Shown here in pieces: positions 23,640-34,554 of a stretch of DNA of 64,000 nt (position 1 is its first letter; every line of letters starts with the position of its first letter). This DNA is from Ciona savignyi (Eukaryota > Chordata > Ascidiacea > Phlebobranchia > Cionidae). Location of the stretch: contig CH003236.1 in assembly GCA_000149265.1 (NCBI GenBank), forward strand, positions 625,238 through 689,237, written 5' to 3'. Below the pieces are notes generated by a model. The model saw nothing but the letters and a program-made list of their open reading frames with translations. It made no database searches and was not told the origin of the DNA. The position numbers and the translations under genes were made by a program.

Positions 23640-24123
23640 GTCCCGTCGCCGATTCCCGTTGCCGATCCGTCGTCGTTGCCGATTCCCGTTGCCGATCCGT
23701 CGTCGTTGCCGATTCCCGTTGCCGATTCCCGTTGCCGATTCCCGTTGACGATTCCCGTTGCCGATTCCTGTTGACGATTCCCGTTGCCGATTTCCGTTGA
23801 CGATTCCCGTTGCCGATTCCCGTTGCCGATTCCCGTTGCCGATTCCCGTTGCCGATTCCCGTTGACGATTCCCGTTGACGATTCCCGTTGACGATTCCCG
23901 TTGCCGATTCCCGTTGACGATTCCCGTTGACGATTCCCGTTGACGATTCCCGTTGCCGATTTCCGTTGACGATTCCCGTTGCCGATTCCCGTTGCCGATT
24001 CCCGTTGTCGATTCCCGTTGACGATTCCCGTTGACGATTCCCGTTGCCGATTCCCGTTGCCGATTCCCGTTGACGATTCCCGTTGCCGATTCCCGTTGAC
24101 GATTCCCGTTGACGATTCCCGTT
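23640..24123. repeat. 13-bp satellite in the retrotransposon leader
   Basis: About 36 copies of a 13-base unit close to GCCGATTCCCGTT, following a shorter stretch of related GATCCGTCGTCGTT units. One position alternates between C and A (TTGCCGATT versus TTGACGATT), giving a mixed pattern of two unit types. Because 13 is not a multiple of three and no frame contains a stop, long ORFs arise on either strand; the 206-codon minus-strand frame here is such an artefact. Confidence 0.95.
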
Positions 24124-24163
24124 CCTAAACGTTTTCAATTCCGTTTTTGCTGTAAGCCGCAAA

Positions 24164-26647
24164 ATGAAGATTCCGAAGACTTTAAATTGTCTCAAACAAC
24201 TTTACGTGGATGCCGAAAGGCTAATGCTTTCTCCAGTAGGTAGGACGTCACTACGTAAGCTCATACCAATAATCGACCGCGTATTTGACGAGCTAATGGA
24301 CTTATGTGTAAATTTTCCAGAAGATCAACCGCTTGAAGATGTTTACATATCAAGAACTCAGTTAAAGAGTCAGAAACGTGAGTTCGATACGCATGTGCGT
24401 CAGTGGTTAAATAAAGCTGAATCACAATTAGCAAGGACTAACCGCTGTACGTCGAGCACAATTTCTACTGCAAACTTTATCCGGAGTGAACGCCGAAAAA
24501 GCCAAATCAGGTTGAAACTCGCCGAACTTGCCTACAAGCAAGCTATGGACAGGTTGTTCGAAACACGCAAGCGTGCAAAGGAGCAAACAGATCGTGCTGC
24601 TGAAAGGACACGCGTAGCAGCGAAAGAAGCCAATCGAAAAGCTCGCGAATCTATAGAAGCAGAGCGTGTCGCCAACAAAAAACAACCAGAATTTGAATAC
24701 GCGAAGGCAGTTTCTAAAGCTCGGAAAGATGAAGAAATCTTGGAGGCTCTAGACTCGACCTCACCAACATTACAACCCAACGTTGTTGCCGTAGCTACAA
24801 CGAACAACCGCACTACAGTACGGCCTTCGCTTGCAGACGCTCGTTCCAACTTAAGCCAGCACAAGAAATCAGTTGCAGAATTAACGTCGCCACGACAAGT
24901 ACAAAATACTGTACCGGTAAGCCGTAGACACGAACCCCCGCCCCGTGTGTACAAGCCCGAGCGTATCGAAATAAGCGCAGCTGTTGAAATCGATGAATGC
25001 TGCACCAGTATCAACACGGCCAAGGTTTATATAAACGTTGTTCCCGGTAAAGTTCGTTACGCAGACAAAGAGGTTGATAGCTGTGCAGTTATCGATCAAA
25101 GTTTCACGACAACACGCCGTGAGGAGTCGATCGTAAGTTCACCAAATGCTGCTGGTAATTCACGTTGTATTACGTTGCAAACCCTAACATCATCTCGTGT
25201 TTTAGATACAGTGTCCTTTGCACTCTCTGCCCAGCCTGTGAAGGGTGAAGATTGGAATAACCTTCCCGACGTCGTTGCTGTCGATAAGATATATAAGAAT
25301 CCTAATGTATTACTTGATCCGCAGGCGTTGCAGCGACACCATTATTTGCAAGGTGTGAAAATTCCACAGATCGAAGATGGATCAGTCAAGCTTCTAATCG
25401 GGGCGAACGTTCCCCGAGTTTTACGTGTCGAGTCTATGAGAAGCGGAAATGGTCGATGTCCCGACGCTGTCAAAACCCGTCTAGGATGGTCACTTCTAGG
25501 CCCCTGTGGTGATAAAAGCCGTTCCAATTGTAAGGCCAGCGTTATGTTTTTAAAGGATGAAAGCGATCTCAAACCAATGATCGACGATCTCGATGACCTC
25601 AACGACAGCTTTCCTCGGTTCCTGACCTCGATTAAAGACCGAAGAGCACACGACCTTATGAAGGGTTCAGTTAAGTTTGTTCATTATGAATTACCCCTCC
25701 CATTACGCCACGATTATGAGATTCTCCCAGACAATGGCGACATGGCGATGGGGCGCCTTAAAGTTTTAGCAAAGCGACTTGTGCAAAACTCAAATATTAA
25801 ACAAAAGTATGCTGTCGAGCAAGTGAACAACATGATGACAAAGTGCTATTCAGAGAAGGTGCCATATGACGAAATCGTCACCGACCGCAGAATCTGGTAC
25901 CTACCGCACCAACCCGTTAATAACCCTCACAAACCGGACAAACTATGTGTAAATCAAATAAATGAATTTATTTTACAACGCGAAATTCAATGGAATTTCA
26001 ACCCTCCCTGCGCTTCACACATGGGTGGAGCCTGGGAAAGAATGATTAGATCCGTTCGTCGGATTTTACTTTCCATTTCAGGTGAAAAGACATTGAACGA
26101 TGATCAACTGACAACCCTGCTGCTGGAGTCCGAGGCAATATTGAATTGTCGACCTCTCACTCCCGTTACCCTAGATATCGATGGCGAGACGCCATTAGCA
26201 CCGAACCACCTGCTCAAGGTGAACCAGTCAAGTGAACTGCCTCCAACTTTGACCAATGAACGGCAAAGTTACGCTCGACGCCGCTGGCGCTACGTTCTAC
26301 ATCTAGCCAACCGAATTTGGGCCAGATGGTCGGGAGTGTCTCTCCGAACTATCATCGCACGCCAGAAATGGCACAAAAGAAAAGAAAACGTGAAGATAGG
26401 AGACGTTGTATTTCTGGTGGACAACACAACACCACGATCACAATGGTCCATTGGAAGAATCACCTCCGTGTACCCGGACAGCCACGGTGTAGCTCGAAAT
26501 GTGCTAGTCAAAGCACGTGACACCGAATTCAAGAGACCGATACACAAACTATGTATCATAGTACCCGCTACGGACGTGCGCAATGAGACTGTTGACCCTG
26601 CTACAGTTCTCAACGAGATTGCGGGCATTAGCCCGGTCATTGAATGA
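24164..26647 (+). CDS. Deletion-fused BEL/Pao Gag-Pol-like polyprotein remnant, open over 827 codons
   Basis: Residues 1 to about 210 are a Gag-like N-terminus with a long charged coiled coil. About 280-450 match the Pao protease-associated region, with the hallmark LLIGANVPRVLRVES and TRLGWSLLGPC. About 510-590 are the segment leading into reverse transcriptase (HYELPLPLRHDYEILPDN, then WYLPHQPVNNPHKPDK). After KPDKL the sequence jumps to the integrase end: WNFNPPCASHMGGAWERMIR, the NCRPLTP block, and a basic C-terminal domain to residue 827. Missing are the CCHC knuckles, the catalytic YVDD, RNase H and the first two integrase acidic residues. The protease motif reads VIDQSF rather than the usual D-S/T-G, so it is probably inactive. 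The frame has survived the deletions without a stop. Start at ATG 24164, 41 bases after the satellite. Confidence 0.85.
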   Translation: MKIPKTLNCLKQLYVDAERLMLSPVGRTSLRKLIPIIDRVFDELMDLCVNFPEDQPLEDVYISRTQLKSQKREFDTHVRQWLNKAESQLARTNRCTSSTISTANFIRSERRKSQIRLKLAELAYKQAMDRLFETRKRAKEQTDRAAERTRVAAKEANRKARESIEAERVANKKQPEFEYAKAVSKARKDEEILEALDSTSPTLQPNVVAVATTNNRTTVRPSLADARSNLSQHKKSVAELTSPRQVQNTVPVSRRHEPPPRVYKPERIEISAAVEIDECCTSINTAKVYINVVPGKVRYADKEVDSCAVIDQSFTTTRREESIVSSPNAAGNSRCITLQTLTSSRVLDTVSFALSAQPVKGEDWNNLPDVVAVDKIYKNPNVLLDPQALQRHHYLQGVKIPQIEDGSVKLLIGANVPRVLRVESMRSGNGRCPDAVKTRLGWSLLGPCGDKSRSNCKASVMFLKDESDLKPMIDDLDDLNDSFPRFLTSIKDRRAHDLMKGSVKFVHYELPLPLRHDYEILPDNGDMAMGRLKVLAKRLVQNSNIKQKYAVEQVNNMMTKCYSEKVPYDEIVTDRRIWYLPHQPVNNPHKPDKLCVNQINEFILQREIQWNFNPPCASHMGGAWERMIRSVRRILLSISGEKTLNDDQLTTLLLESEAILNCRPLTPVTLDIDGETPLAPNHLLKVNQSSELPPTLTNERQSYARRRWRYVLHLANRIWARWSGVSLRTIIARQKWHKRKENVKIGDVVFLVDNTTPRSQWSIGRITSVYPDSHGVARNVLVKARDTEFKRPIHKLCIIVPATDVRNETVDPATVLNEIAGISPVIE

Positions 26648-26705
26648 ATCTTAACACGCGACGTAAATCTATTAAATTGTAAATTGCTCAATTGTACGAT
26701 CTCGC

Positions 26706-26719
26706 AATTTGGGGGGGAG
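26706..26719 (+). promoter_or_regulatory. Polypurine tract of the retrotransposon
   Basis: A run of seven Gs followed by AG sits directly against the TG of the 3' LTR, the expected place for plus-strand primer synthesis. Confidence 0.75.
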
Positions 26720-27200
26720 TGTAAGATTTATCGTCGCAATTATTGTTTATATTATATCTATGTCACTAGGGAATAAGATCGGTATTGTATTCCCTTTTTT
26801 CCCACAATTTCACCGAACTATAAAACGCTTGTTTTTTACCGCATGAGCATTATCGTGAGGTAATCGGTCTTTTGGTAGTTTTAGTAGTTTTGGAATTAAC
26901 GGTTATTGTAAAGATGTGTATGACGTGCTTTGGCTCCTGTTCAGCCACAATTTGGTAAATATTGGCTTTATTTCTCAAACTAGTAATTTTTGTGATAATT
27001 AAATTGTACATATATTTTTCCTTAGAAAACCGTCATTTCAAGACTTTTCGTTTTCGCCATCATTCAAATTCGAATAAATTCACAAGTTTTGGACAATGAC
27101 GCGTTATTTCAAAGTCTGAATAAAGGACGCCGTCTATAAGCATACTGCAACCTCTCACTAAGACAGGTGTTAGGAGCCAGCACCTTGTCGGGAAGTTACA
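26720..27200 (+). mobile_element. 3' LTR of the BEL/Pao retrotransposon
   Basis: 481 bases, TGTAAG...TTACA, matching the 5' LTR apart from small insertions near 26880-26915. It is followed at once by the second CTGCC copy (27201-27205). Confidence 0.93.
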
Positions 27201-27205
27201 CTGCC

Positions 27206-28153
27206 GTTGTGCAATAATGATAGATTACACTGTCTACAGTCTCCGAACTTTAAATTTGTGTTCCGTTTTTTTAAAACCATGGGTTAAAATCCAGACCGGG
27301 TTTGAAGAACCAGGGGTTCTGTTTTTCTCTGTTAAATCTAAGCTGGGTTTTACTAATTACACCACTAAATTACCGTATTTCAAGAATAAGGATTCCTGCA
27401 AATAAAATTTCCAGTGACAAGTTTGATTGTATTATAAACACTTTTCGAACGATTTCATCAAACAGGTACTTTGGGAGAAACGTCAGTTCTAAATCCACTC
27501 CGCGGGCCATTGGTTGAGGCGGCTGAACATATTTGAATTTTAACTTGTTCCATTGCCGACACTGCTTTTTTACAAACTTTTCCAGGTCTATCTCTAATCA
27601 TCCAGCGTTTAATCGTTGTACTTTCAAATAGAGGATTGTATTTATAGAAATGTACAACTCACCAGGACCAAATAAATCCCGCACAAAGTCATGTAACATA
27701 TCTTTAATAAAACACATACCGAACAAAATGTTTTATAAATAAAAGAATTTTTTTTCCATATTTGCACTAAGTCAGGAAAAGTCTCTAAAGCAGAATTGCT
27801 AAATACATGACAGATAGAAAGTATTACACGTGATGGGGAAACAAACAAAAACATGTTTTCGGGTTTTAAAAATAAAGAAACAATTATTGTAACGGAAATT
27901 AAAACAAACATAATATCGCCTGATCAAAATTAAAATTTGAAATCTGATACACGAACATGCGAATACTTGGAAAATAAATTGACCACGTAACCAGTGACGT
28001 ACACGGATTTTCTTGCACGCAAGGGGAATTCCCCGACTAGAGGCAGGAACTTACGAAGAACAGCCGCCCGGTGAACAGTATATAAGTAAGAGATCTTGGC
28101 TCATAATCATATCTTCGGAGACTAGCATTTCATTATTTAACAAGCTCAAGAAA
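27206..28153. other. Intergenic region between the retrotransposon and the first ShK gene
   Basis: AT-rich, with no supported gene or repeat. The promoter of the ShK gene is presumably in the last few hundred bases. Confidence 0.5.
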
Positions 28154-29264
28154 ATGAATTCCAAAGTGGTTTTGTGTATAAGTCTTCTGGTTCTTTGGAC
28201 GCAAGAAGTGAAGCCCAACAGAGTCCCGTGTGGTGAGACTAAACTTTTTACAATATCATATCTTATAATAAACACAGTTTTGTTCGTTTTACTATGACTA
28301 CGGCATTTACTTTTGTAATTTAATGACATAAGACATGGGACTAGACTTAACGATAATTTTAATAGTTTTAAAATAACGGTCAGTACAAGATAACTTTTCG
28401 ATTACAAGTATTATTACGTCAACCGTTACCACTTTTAGTGGTGTTATGTAGCTTATATCTATTTCCAAGGTGATGTAATAATTATTGTCTACAGAATCGT
28501 GCCGTGATAACCAGCCTGCCATGTGTGGAACAGCAACTTTAGTTGGAATGTGCAACATGCAGTCAGTTAAACTCATTTGCCCGTTGTCATGTCGCGTTTG
28601 TCGGCCTTGTCCGCCTCGATGTACCAGTAAGTTCGACGTACCTGTAAAAATACTTTGATATTTAACTTTGACCAACATAACTTTCATTTGAAACACTTTT
28701 TCAGACAATTGCTTCGATACGAATCACTTCTGCGCTTACCTGGTGCCCACACATGGGTGCAATCGAGTGGGATATCTATGTCGGAAATCGTGCAGGCTTT
28801 GTGAGCAGTGCCCAGTAACAACGACACCCCCTCCTACCACCACTGAGACAACCACGCAAGAAATCGCTCTTCCTTGTGAACCCGACCCTGAAAGTAAGTT
28901 AGATTGGATTTTAAAGTTAATATTTATCGCTGCGTTATTTTGGGAGGAGAAGCTTAAAATGCATTAGTAACATAGCTAGTGATGCTCTCACCCTACTTTG
29001 CTAAGATGGACCTTGCGTGTTGTATAACGCTTAAAAAGGATCAAATTAGAAACAATATGCTAAACGAAATTATTTAATAAATTTTGACCTCATGCAGGAT
29101 GCGTGGACGATTACGACGTTTGCGAGTATTGGCGAAAAGACGGTTACTGCGAAGCACAAAATAGACATGGCGATAGCGTACGAAAACATTGCAGAAGTAC
29201 GTGTCGCATTTGTGTGCGATGTGATTTGGTTTATGGGACCACGCCAAGTCCGACACTTGCTTGA
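28154..29264 (+). CDS. Secreted protein with three ShK-type cysteine domains
   Basis: Exons 28154-28232, 28495-28626, 28705-28893 and 29098-29264 encode 188 residues with matching phase 1 at every junction. Exon 1 is a signal peptide (MNSKVVLCISLLVLWTQ). Each later exon carries one six-cysteine ShK-like module. The first begins SCRDNQPAMC and closes CPLSCRVC. The second begins NCFDTNHFC and closes CRKSCRLC, followed by a Thr/Pro-rich linker. The third begins RCVDDYDVC and closes HCRSTCRIC. The C-x-D...C...C..C spacing is that of the ShKT family, found in sea-anemone potassium-channel toxins and in many harmless extracellular and protease-associated proteins. Nothing here shows toxicity. With no enzyme domain attached, an extracellular binding or defence role is only a guess. 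One module per exon, all in the same phase, suggests growth by exon duplication. Confidence 0.85.
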
Positions 29265-31033
29265 GCGAACACCTTCTTTACAGTGATTTATTTTTATTTA
29301 TTTATTTGCGAACAATTGCGCGGTGGTTAAAGTGTCGCCAGAAAATTAAAAAATAAATTGTTTTAATTTCTATTGCTCACTATATCGTGGTGGTCATGAC
29401 CCAGTAGTTTCTATTACAGGATTTATTGACTTAACCGTCGGAAAAGCAGGCGCGTAGTCTAAACAAGTAATTAACTTAATTTATTGCAATGCGTTCCTGG
29501 GCAGACATTCATCAGTGTCCTGACTGGCTAATATCTTTATTTTTTCGTTAAAAGTTTACCACATTGGTATATATTAAAAAAAAAACTGACAATTACGGCA
29601 AAGCTTTAAGGATTAAAAATCGTTAATGTAAAATATGTAAAATACATTGTGTGATATAAATATATATATATGTGAGTTTAATCTGAAGTTCTTTGAGTTA
29701 GAGACTCTAGCAAATCATACGGTGGAAAAAATTAGAACACATGATTAAAGAAAAATAAAAGCGAAGTGTGCCCTTTAAAATAGAAGAATTAGTGCTACCA
29801 TAAAGTTGTTAACCTTTTAAAAATTCGGCCTATACGAAATAAGAAAATAACACATTTGGCGATAGGCTGTATCACTACGTCACTTTGACGTTGCATTATA
29901 CTGTCACATTTATAAAACTTGACAGTATACCCGCCCATTTGGACTAGGGAAAGAACCAACACATCTTCGCGATTTCCAACTCAAGTAAAACATAGAAATA
30001 TTTATTTTGCTTTCCAAAAGCTTTCATGTGTGAGTGTAGTTAGTGATCTGTAGTTTGTAAAATCCTTTTCTCGAAAAACAGAAACCATTCACAAAAAGTT
30101 ACTTTTGATATACGACTATTATTGTCGGAAGCACTGGCGTATCCTATGTGAATAAATAAATGCCATAAAACCTTTATTTGAGCCCTTTTCCAAAGTGGCG
30201 TTCTATAAGAGGTACCGCTCAGTGGTTTTACGGCATATATTGCAATATGTTTATCGGCAGACACTCGATTCTGTTATAGGTGAGATTACGAAATAGTGTT
30301 TGAATATATTTTTTTCCAGGAACGCAGAGAGAAAGTTTCTAAAGATGTACGAGTATTCATATAAGGATTTAGTTGTAATTGTAGCAATTGTCACAACAGC
30401 ATTACAAAGAATAAGTTTTTTAATAGTATTATAATCGACGAAATTTTCGTATCTATAGAGTATAGGCTGCATGAATATAATACAACGTAACACGTTTTAC
30501 CAGCAGGCATATGTTCTGCAGTTGCCAATCTCGGGAATACATAGAAATATCGTAAGCTGTCTTACAAGCAGATCTGTTTTAGTTAAGTTCGAAAAGAAGC
30601 TAAATCCTTCATGTCTTCCTTATTGCCATCCATGGCGGCCATTCGAAAATCTATTTATCACAAACAGAAACACAAAATTGGTTCTGTAACACGAGAACCA
30701 ATTAGTTTTTTTATTATAAAAAAATTTACTAAACAGTTAAAAAGTGTAACTTTAAAATGTGGGGATGGTGGTTAGAACAATTTAGTTTAACCAACCTTTG
30801 CCCAAGTCTTCAAAAAGTACATATCTATAAAACAATGATGTAATGTCTAAAGCATACCCTTCTATTTACCATAAACAAAATGAGAGGATATTTTCGACAC
30901 AAAACGCATTTAAATAATTTAAATACTTTAGAAGACTTTATTTAGCAATGACCATAACTCATTAACAAACTTATATATCTTCAAAGAAACGCATTTCGTG
31001 TGCAGATGTTTAGAGCTCTAAAAGTCCAAGACA
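29265..31033. other. Intergenic region between the ShK paralogues
   Basis: AT-rich, with no supported gene. A motif AAAGTGGCGTTCTATAAGAGG at about 30193 recurs with changes at about 31337 and 31565, inside the next gene's first intron. ORFs near 30040-30690 show no similarity. Confidence 0.45.
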
Positions 31034-33129
31034 ATGGTCAGCAAATATGTTTTTCGTGTAAGTGTTTTGGTTCTATGGCTACATGCAATCAAACCTGGCG
31101 CAGCTACATGCAGTGGTAAGTGTATGGTGTTGTCTATATTTTAAAGAAAATTAAGTAAATAAAGGCACACTACATAAGTAAATAACATATGAACCAATTT
31201 TTTTTTATTGGCATTTTCTACCCTTCTCAAATTCTGATTGTTTACTTATATTTTTATATTAATTCAAATAATTTACCTTGATATATAGGATTAATAAATG
31301 TGAGCGCGACGGCGTTTAATTTTTTAATCCTCCCCCAAAGTGGCGGTATATTAAAGGTGGTGGTTATTTAGAGGGTGGCGCACTATACTGGTCATAATTT
31401 TGGAAAGATAAATTCATTTAATAAAAAGAAAAACAACACATCTAACTTGACATCTAATATCAAAAGAATAAGAAAAAATATTAAACATAACGCAGTTACT
31501 GGTAGGTAACAGGAAAAAAATTATGTAGGAAACCTTTAATTACGTTTTAGCATAATAAATGTCAAAGTGGCGGTCTATTAGAGGTTTAGCTTAAATAAAA
31601 GGTATAAATTTAGGTTTTAAGGTAATATAAAACAAGTATATACTCAGATCTTAATTGTTGTTAAAACAATAATAGTAATATTTCTTATTTAATAACAACG
31701 TGACATGCGTTTATGCAAACCAACTGTTATTGTGTCCGAACGGTTGGCTCAGTGGTAGCGAGTGTAACCGTCATCCGAAAGGTTGATGGGAATTATCGAT
31801 GCCTTGTAACCAACCCCGACCGGTTGTAGTACCCTCTTAGTCATAATATTTATATAAGTTCTTTGCTGAGTAACAATGGTGGGGATGTTTGTACAGTTGG
31901 CAGCATGTGTTACGCTTCGCACCGATGTTCCATTTAGCTGTGCAATCTTGTAATAGGAGCAGAGCTTTGTGAAATAAAGGTGTTGCTTGTGCATTTTCCA
32001 GCTGTTTTATTTTTAGAAAAAATTCCCGGTCGGTGATCGAAAGCTTACGACGGTTTGAACACTAACCTAGTTTTCATATTTAACGTTTCCCTATTTTAAG
32101 GGTGTAATGTAGCTTATACCTATTGGCAAGGTGATTGTAATCATTATTAATTATGTCAACAGAATCGTGCCGAGACTTCCCGCTTCAGAATAAGTGCGAA
32201 ATCATAACTTTATATGATAATGCATGCGAGGTGCCGTTAGTTAAATTATTTTGCCCGTTGTCATGTGGCATTTGTCGGCCTTGCCCGCCTCAATGTACCA
32301 GTAAGTTTGTGAACGTTAGAAACATCGGTCTTGCTATGACTTTATAGTGTGACTTGTTTTAAAGGTATTTATAAAAATATGTCAAGCTTCAAAATATTAA
32401 AATGGTTGATAAATTGTAACATGGTTCTTCAAAATATGTTCCAAAGCTTGTTTGAAGACTAACCAAAATTTGATATTGAACTTTGATCAACATAACTGTG
32501 ATTTCAAACACTTCTTCAGACAATTGCTTCGATACTAATCACTTCTGCGCTTACCTGGTGCGCTTACCACATGGGTGCAATGGAGTGAGATATATATGTC
32601 AAAAAACCTGCAGGCTATGTGAGCAGTGCCCAGTTACAACGACACCCCCACCCACCACCGATGCAACTACGCAAGAAACTTCTCTGCCGTGTGTACCCGC
32701 CCCCAAAAGTACGATTTTGTTTTTAACTCATTTATCTTTCAGTCGGTTTTAAAGGGCGAGTTGAGCTATTGCAGTAAACAACTTATTTAGTCGATTGATG
32801 TAAATCCGCTAAAGTTCTTCGAAGAGCGCAATTTGCATGGCGTTTATTGTTAGCCCCACTGTAGAGGGCAATTTGAATAATATAGTCATAGTGCAATTTG
32901 CATTGCAACATATGCTGATCAATTCTCGTAAAACTCAAACCTTAATGTAAATGACTTGGTCTTCCCAGCTGTATAGTGCATTGTCATAGACACCACAAAC
33001 ACAGAAAGTATTTTCATTCAATATAAAATTTAACCAATTACAGATGGCGTAGACAATCACGGCATTTGTAAAAATTTAAGATTTTTTTATTTGTTATTAT
33101 TTTTTGGAGCATTTGAAAATTGCTGGTGA
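31034..33129 (+). CDS. Secreted ShK-domain paralogue with an eroded third domain
   Basis: Exons 31034-31115, 32163-32300, 32520-32708 and probably 33044-33129. Exon 1 is a signal peptide (MVSKYVFRVSVLVLWLHA). Exons 2 and 3 encode two intact ShK-like modules (SCRDFPLQNKC...CPLSCGIC; NCFDTNHFC...CQKTCRLC) with the same Thr/Pro linker as the neighbour; exon 3 is 189 bases in both genes. The exon-4 region aligns with the neighbour's third module only in patches. CAGGATGCGTGGAC became CAGATGGCGTAGAC, losing the first Cys; a T-rich insertion follows; and a TGA at 33127 ends the frame before the GGTGACTGCGAAGA remnant. So the product would have two domains. It is a tandem duplicate of 28154-29264, either decaying or refashioned. 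Intron 1 carries a SINE. Expression data would decide whether exon 4 is used. Confidence 0.7.
31738..31995 (+). repeat. SINE with a tRNA-like head in the ShK intron
   Basis: Begins with a tRNA-like TTGGCTCAGTGGTAGCGAG (good A-box fit) and, 40-50 bases on, a weak B-box-like AATTATCGATGCC. A body of about 180 bases ends near AATAAAGGTGTTGC. It differs from the commoner family with the GGCAAGGCACTTA block. Confidence 0.55.
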
Positions 33130-33763
33130 CTGCGAAGATCTATTGACATCGTCGAAAACTCACTTTTATTAATTGGGAGTGGATACGTGTGCTTCCAAGT
33201 TCCATTGTAACAATTTCATTACAAAAATGAATAGATGTATTATCGAATTTCGTCCTAGTATACGTTATGGTTATAACATGAATATGCTTTCGGTTGTTGT
33301 TTGTTTTTTGGTATATTTGTGTAACTTACACTATAAAACTCTAAATATGAAGTTCAGTTTAACTTTAAGTTAACCAATAAAACATTTAAACAAGTTAAAT
33401 CAATTAAGCTACTAGTAATTGTAACGTAAACTAGATCATAAGTGTAGTCACTAAGCACGCGGAGACCACAGCGACGCCTTCCTTCAGTTTCTTTTGCTTT
33501 TTACCTACTGCTAGTTCACTGAGCGTTTTGACCGTTTCACTTTTTAAGTTTCTTTTTGTGTTTATGCACACATCAGTAAACAAGTTCTATATTGCTACGA
33601 TTAAATTGGAATTGTAATGTTTGATTTATAATTTATACTATTTAGGTACACTTTTCGGCATTTACATGTTTGATTTAAAACAATGTCATTGAATTTTTCT
33701 AAAATTTCCGATTGTTTCATTCACGACATTTTAAATTGCAATACTGTAGTTCCATGTGGTCCA

Positions 33764-33797
33764 ACCATAGAGTACTAATATATTAGTACCCTATGGT
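33764..33797. repeat. 34-bp palindrome
   Basis: ACCATAGAGTACTAATA is followed at once by its reverse complement with a single mismatch (TATTAGTACCCTATGGT), so it could form a 17-bp hairpin without a loop. A GGTCCAAC-like sequence occurs on both sides. It may be an end-to-end relic of a small transposon. Confidence 0.7.
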
Positions 33798-34554
33798 CCA
33801 ACAATACATATTTAATTGGTCAAGTGAGTGTATATTTAGGGTATTTTACAAGTTCTATTTTAAATCGTCTATATACAGTTTTTAATTTATATAATCGGGT
33901 TTGTCATACACCAATAAATTATTTTAGTACCTATAGTTAGTTTTGTTCATATATTGCTTAGTTCGAATGCAACACAAAGCTTGTTCTAAAAAACATACTT
34001 AATATAAACCGGTCGCGCCAAACATTCTGCCATACGACTGTTTAATTAGAGTTTTAAGCATGTATTTTTCCATCACTGGCGTATTGTAAGCTCGCAGGAT
34101 ATTGCCGATGGTCGTGTTGATAGGGCCCAAGTATGCTTAGTTTTAGAAATGGGAAAACATTAAAAGCGATGTGCTCACTGTGCTGACTGCTAAACCGTTC
34201 TCAATAAAGTTAGAGAGATAAGGTAAGAACAAAATATATGTTTATTTTAATTGTTGCCAAAGTTAAGCCGCCATTTTGTAACTCATTTGTACTTATTTTA
34301 AACCGTAGTCTAAAATTAGTCAACAGGAATGTCTTGGATCTGGTTGGCTTATTAGAAATAAACAATGTACTCGTAAAACGATATTCGCAACATGTAACAG
34401 GGAGATTAACATGTGTCAAAATAGCAGTTCCTACTACGAGGAGGTGGAAGCTATGTTATGCATTAGCCAGTGGCTGTTCCGACTCCTGCGATACCTTTAT
34501 GGCTTATCTCTGACGTAATAACTCGATTCGAGGAATCGCAAGGAAGATAGCAGT

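Larger units (their letters stand above)
23096..27200 (+). mobile_element. Internally deleted BEL/Pao LTR retrotransposon
   Basis: A 4.1-kb element with two LTRs, a 5-bp target duplication (CTGCC), a repeat-rich leader, a single 827-codon frame and a purine-rich tract before the 3' LTR. It is far shorter than usual autonomous BEL elements (about 6-8 kb), because the reverse transcriptase core, RNase H and the first part of integrase are absent. The near-identical LTRs point to a young insertion that must have been mobilised by enzymes supplied elsewhere. I could not identify a primer-binding site after 23568 with confidence. Confidence 0.93.

Noticed and set aside
23575..24195. 206-codon minus-strand ORF with repeating Asn/Gly/Arg/Gln/Ser peptide
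   Set aside because: It is the translation of the 13-bp satellite, which has no stop in any frame; no independent evidence of a gene.
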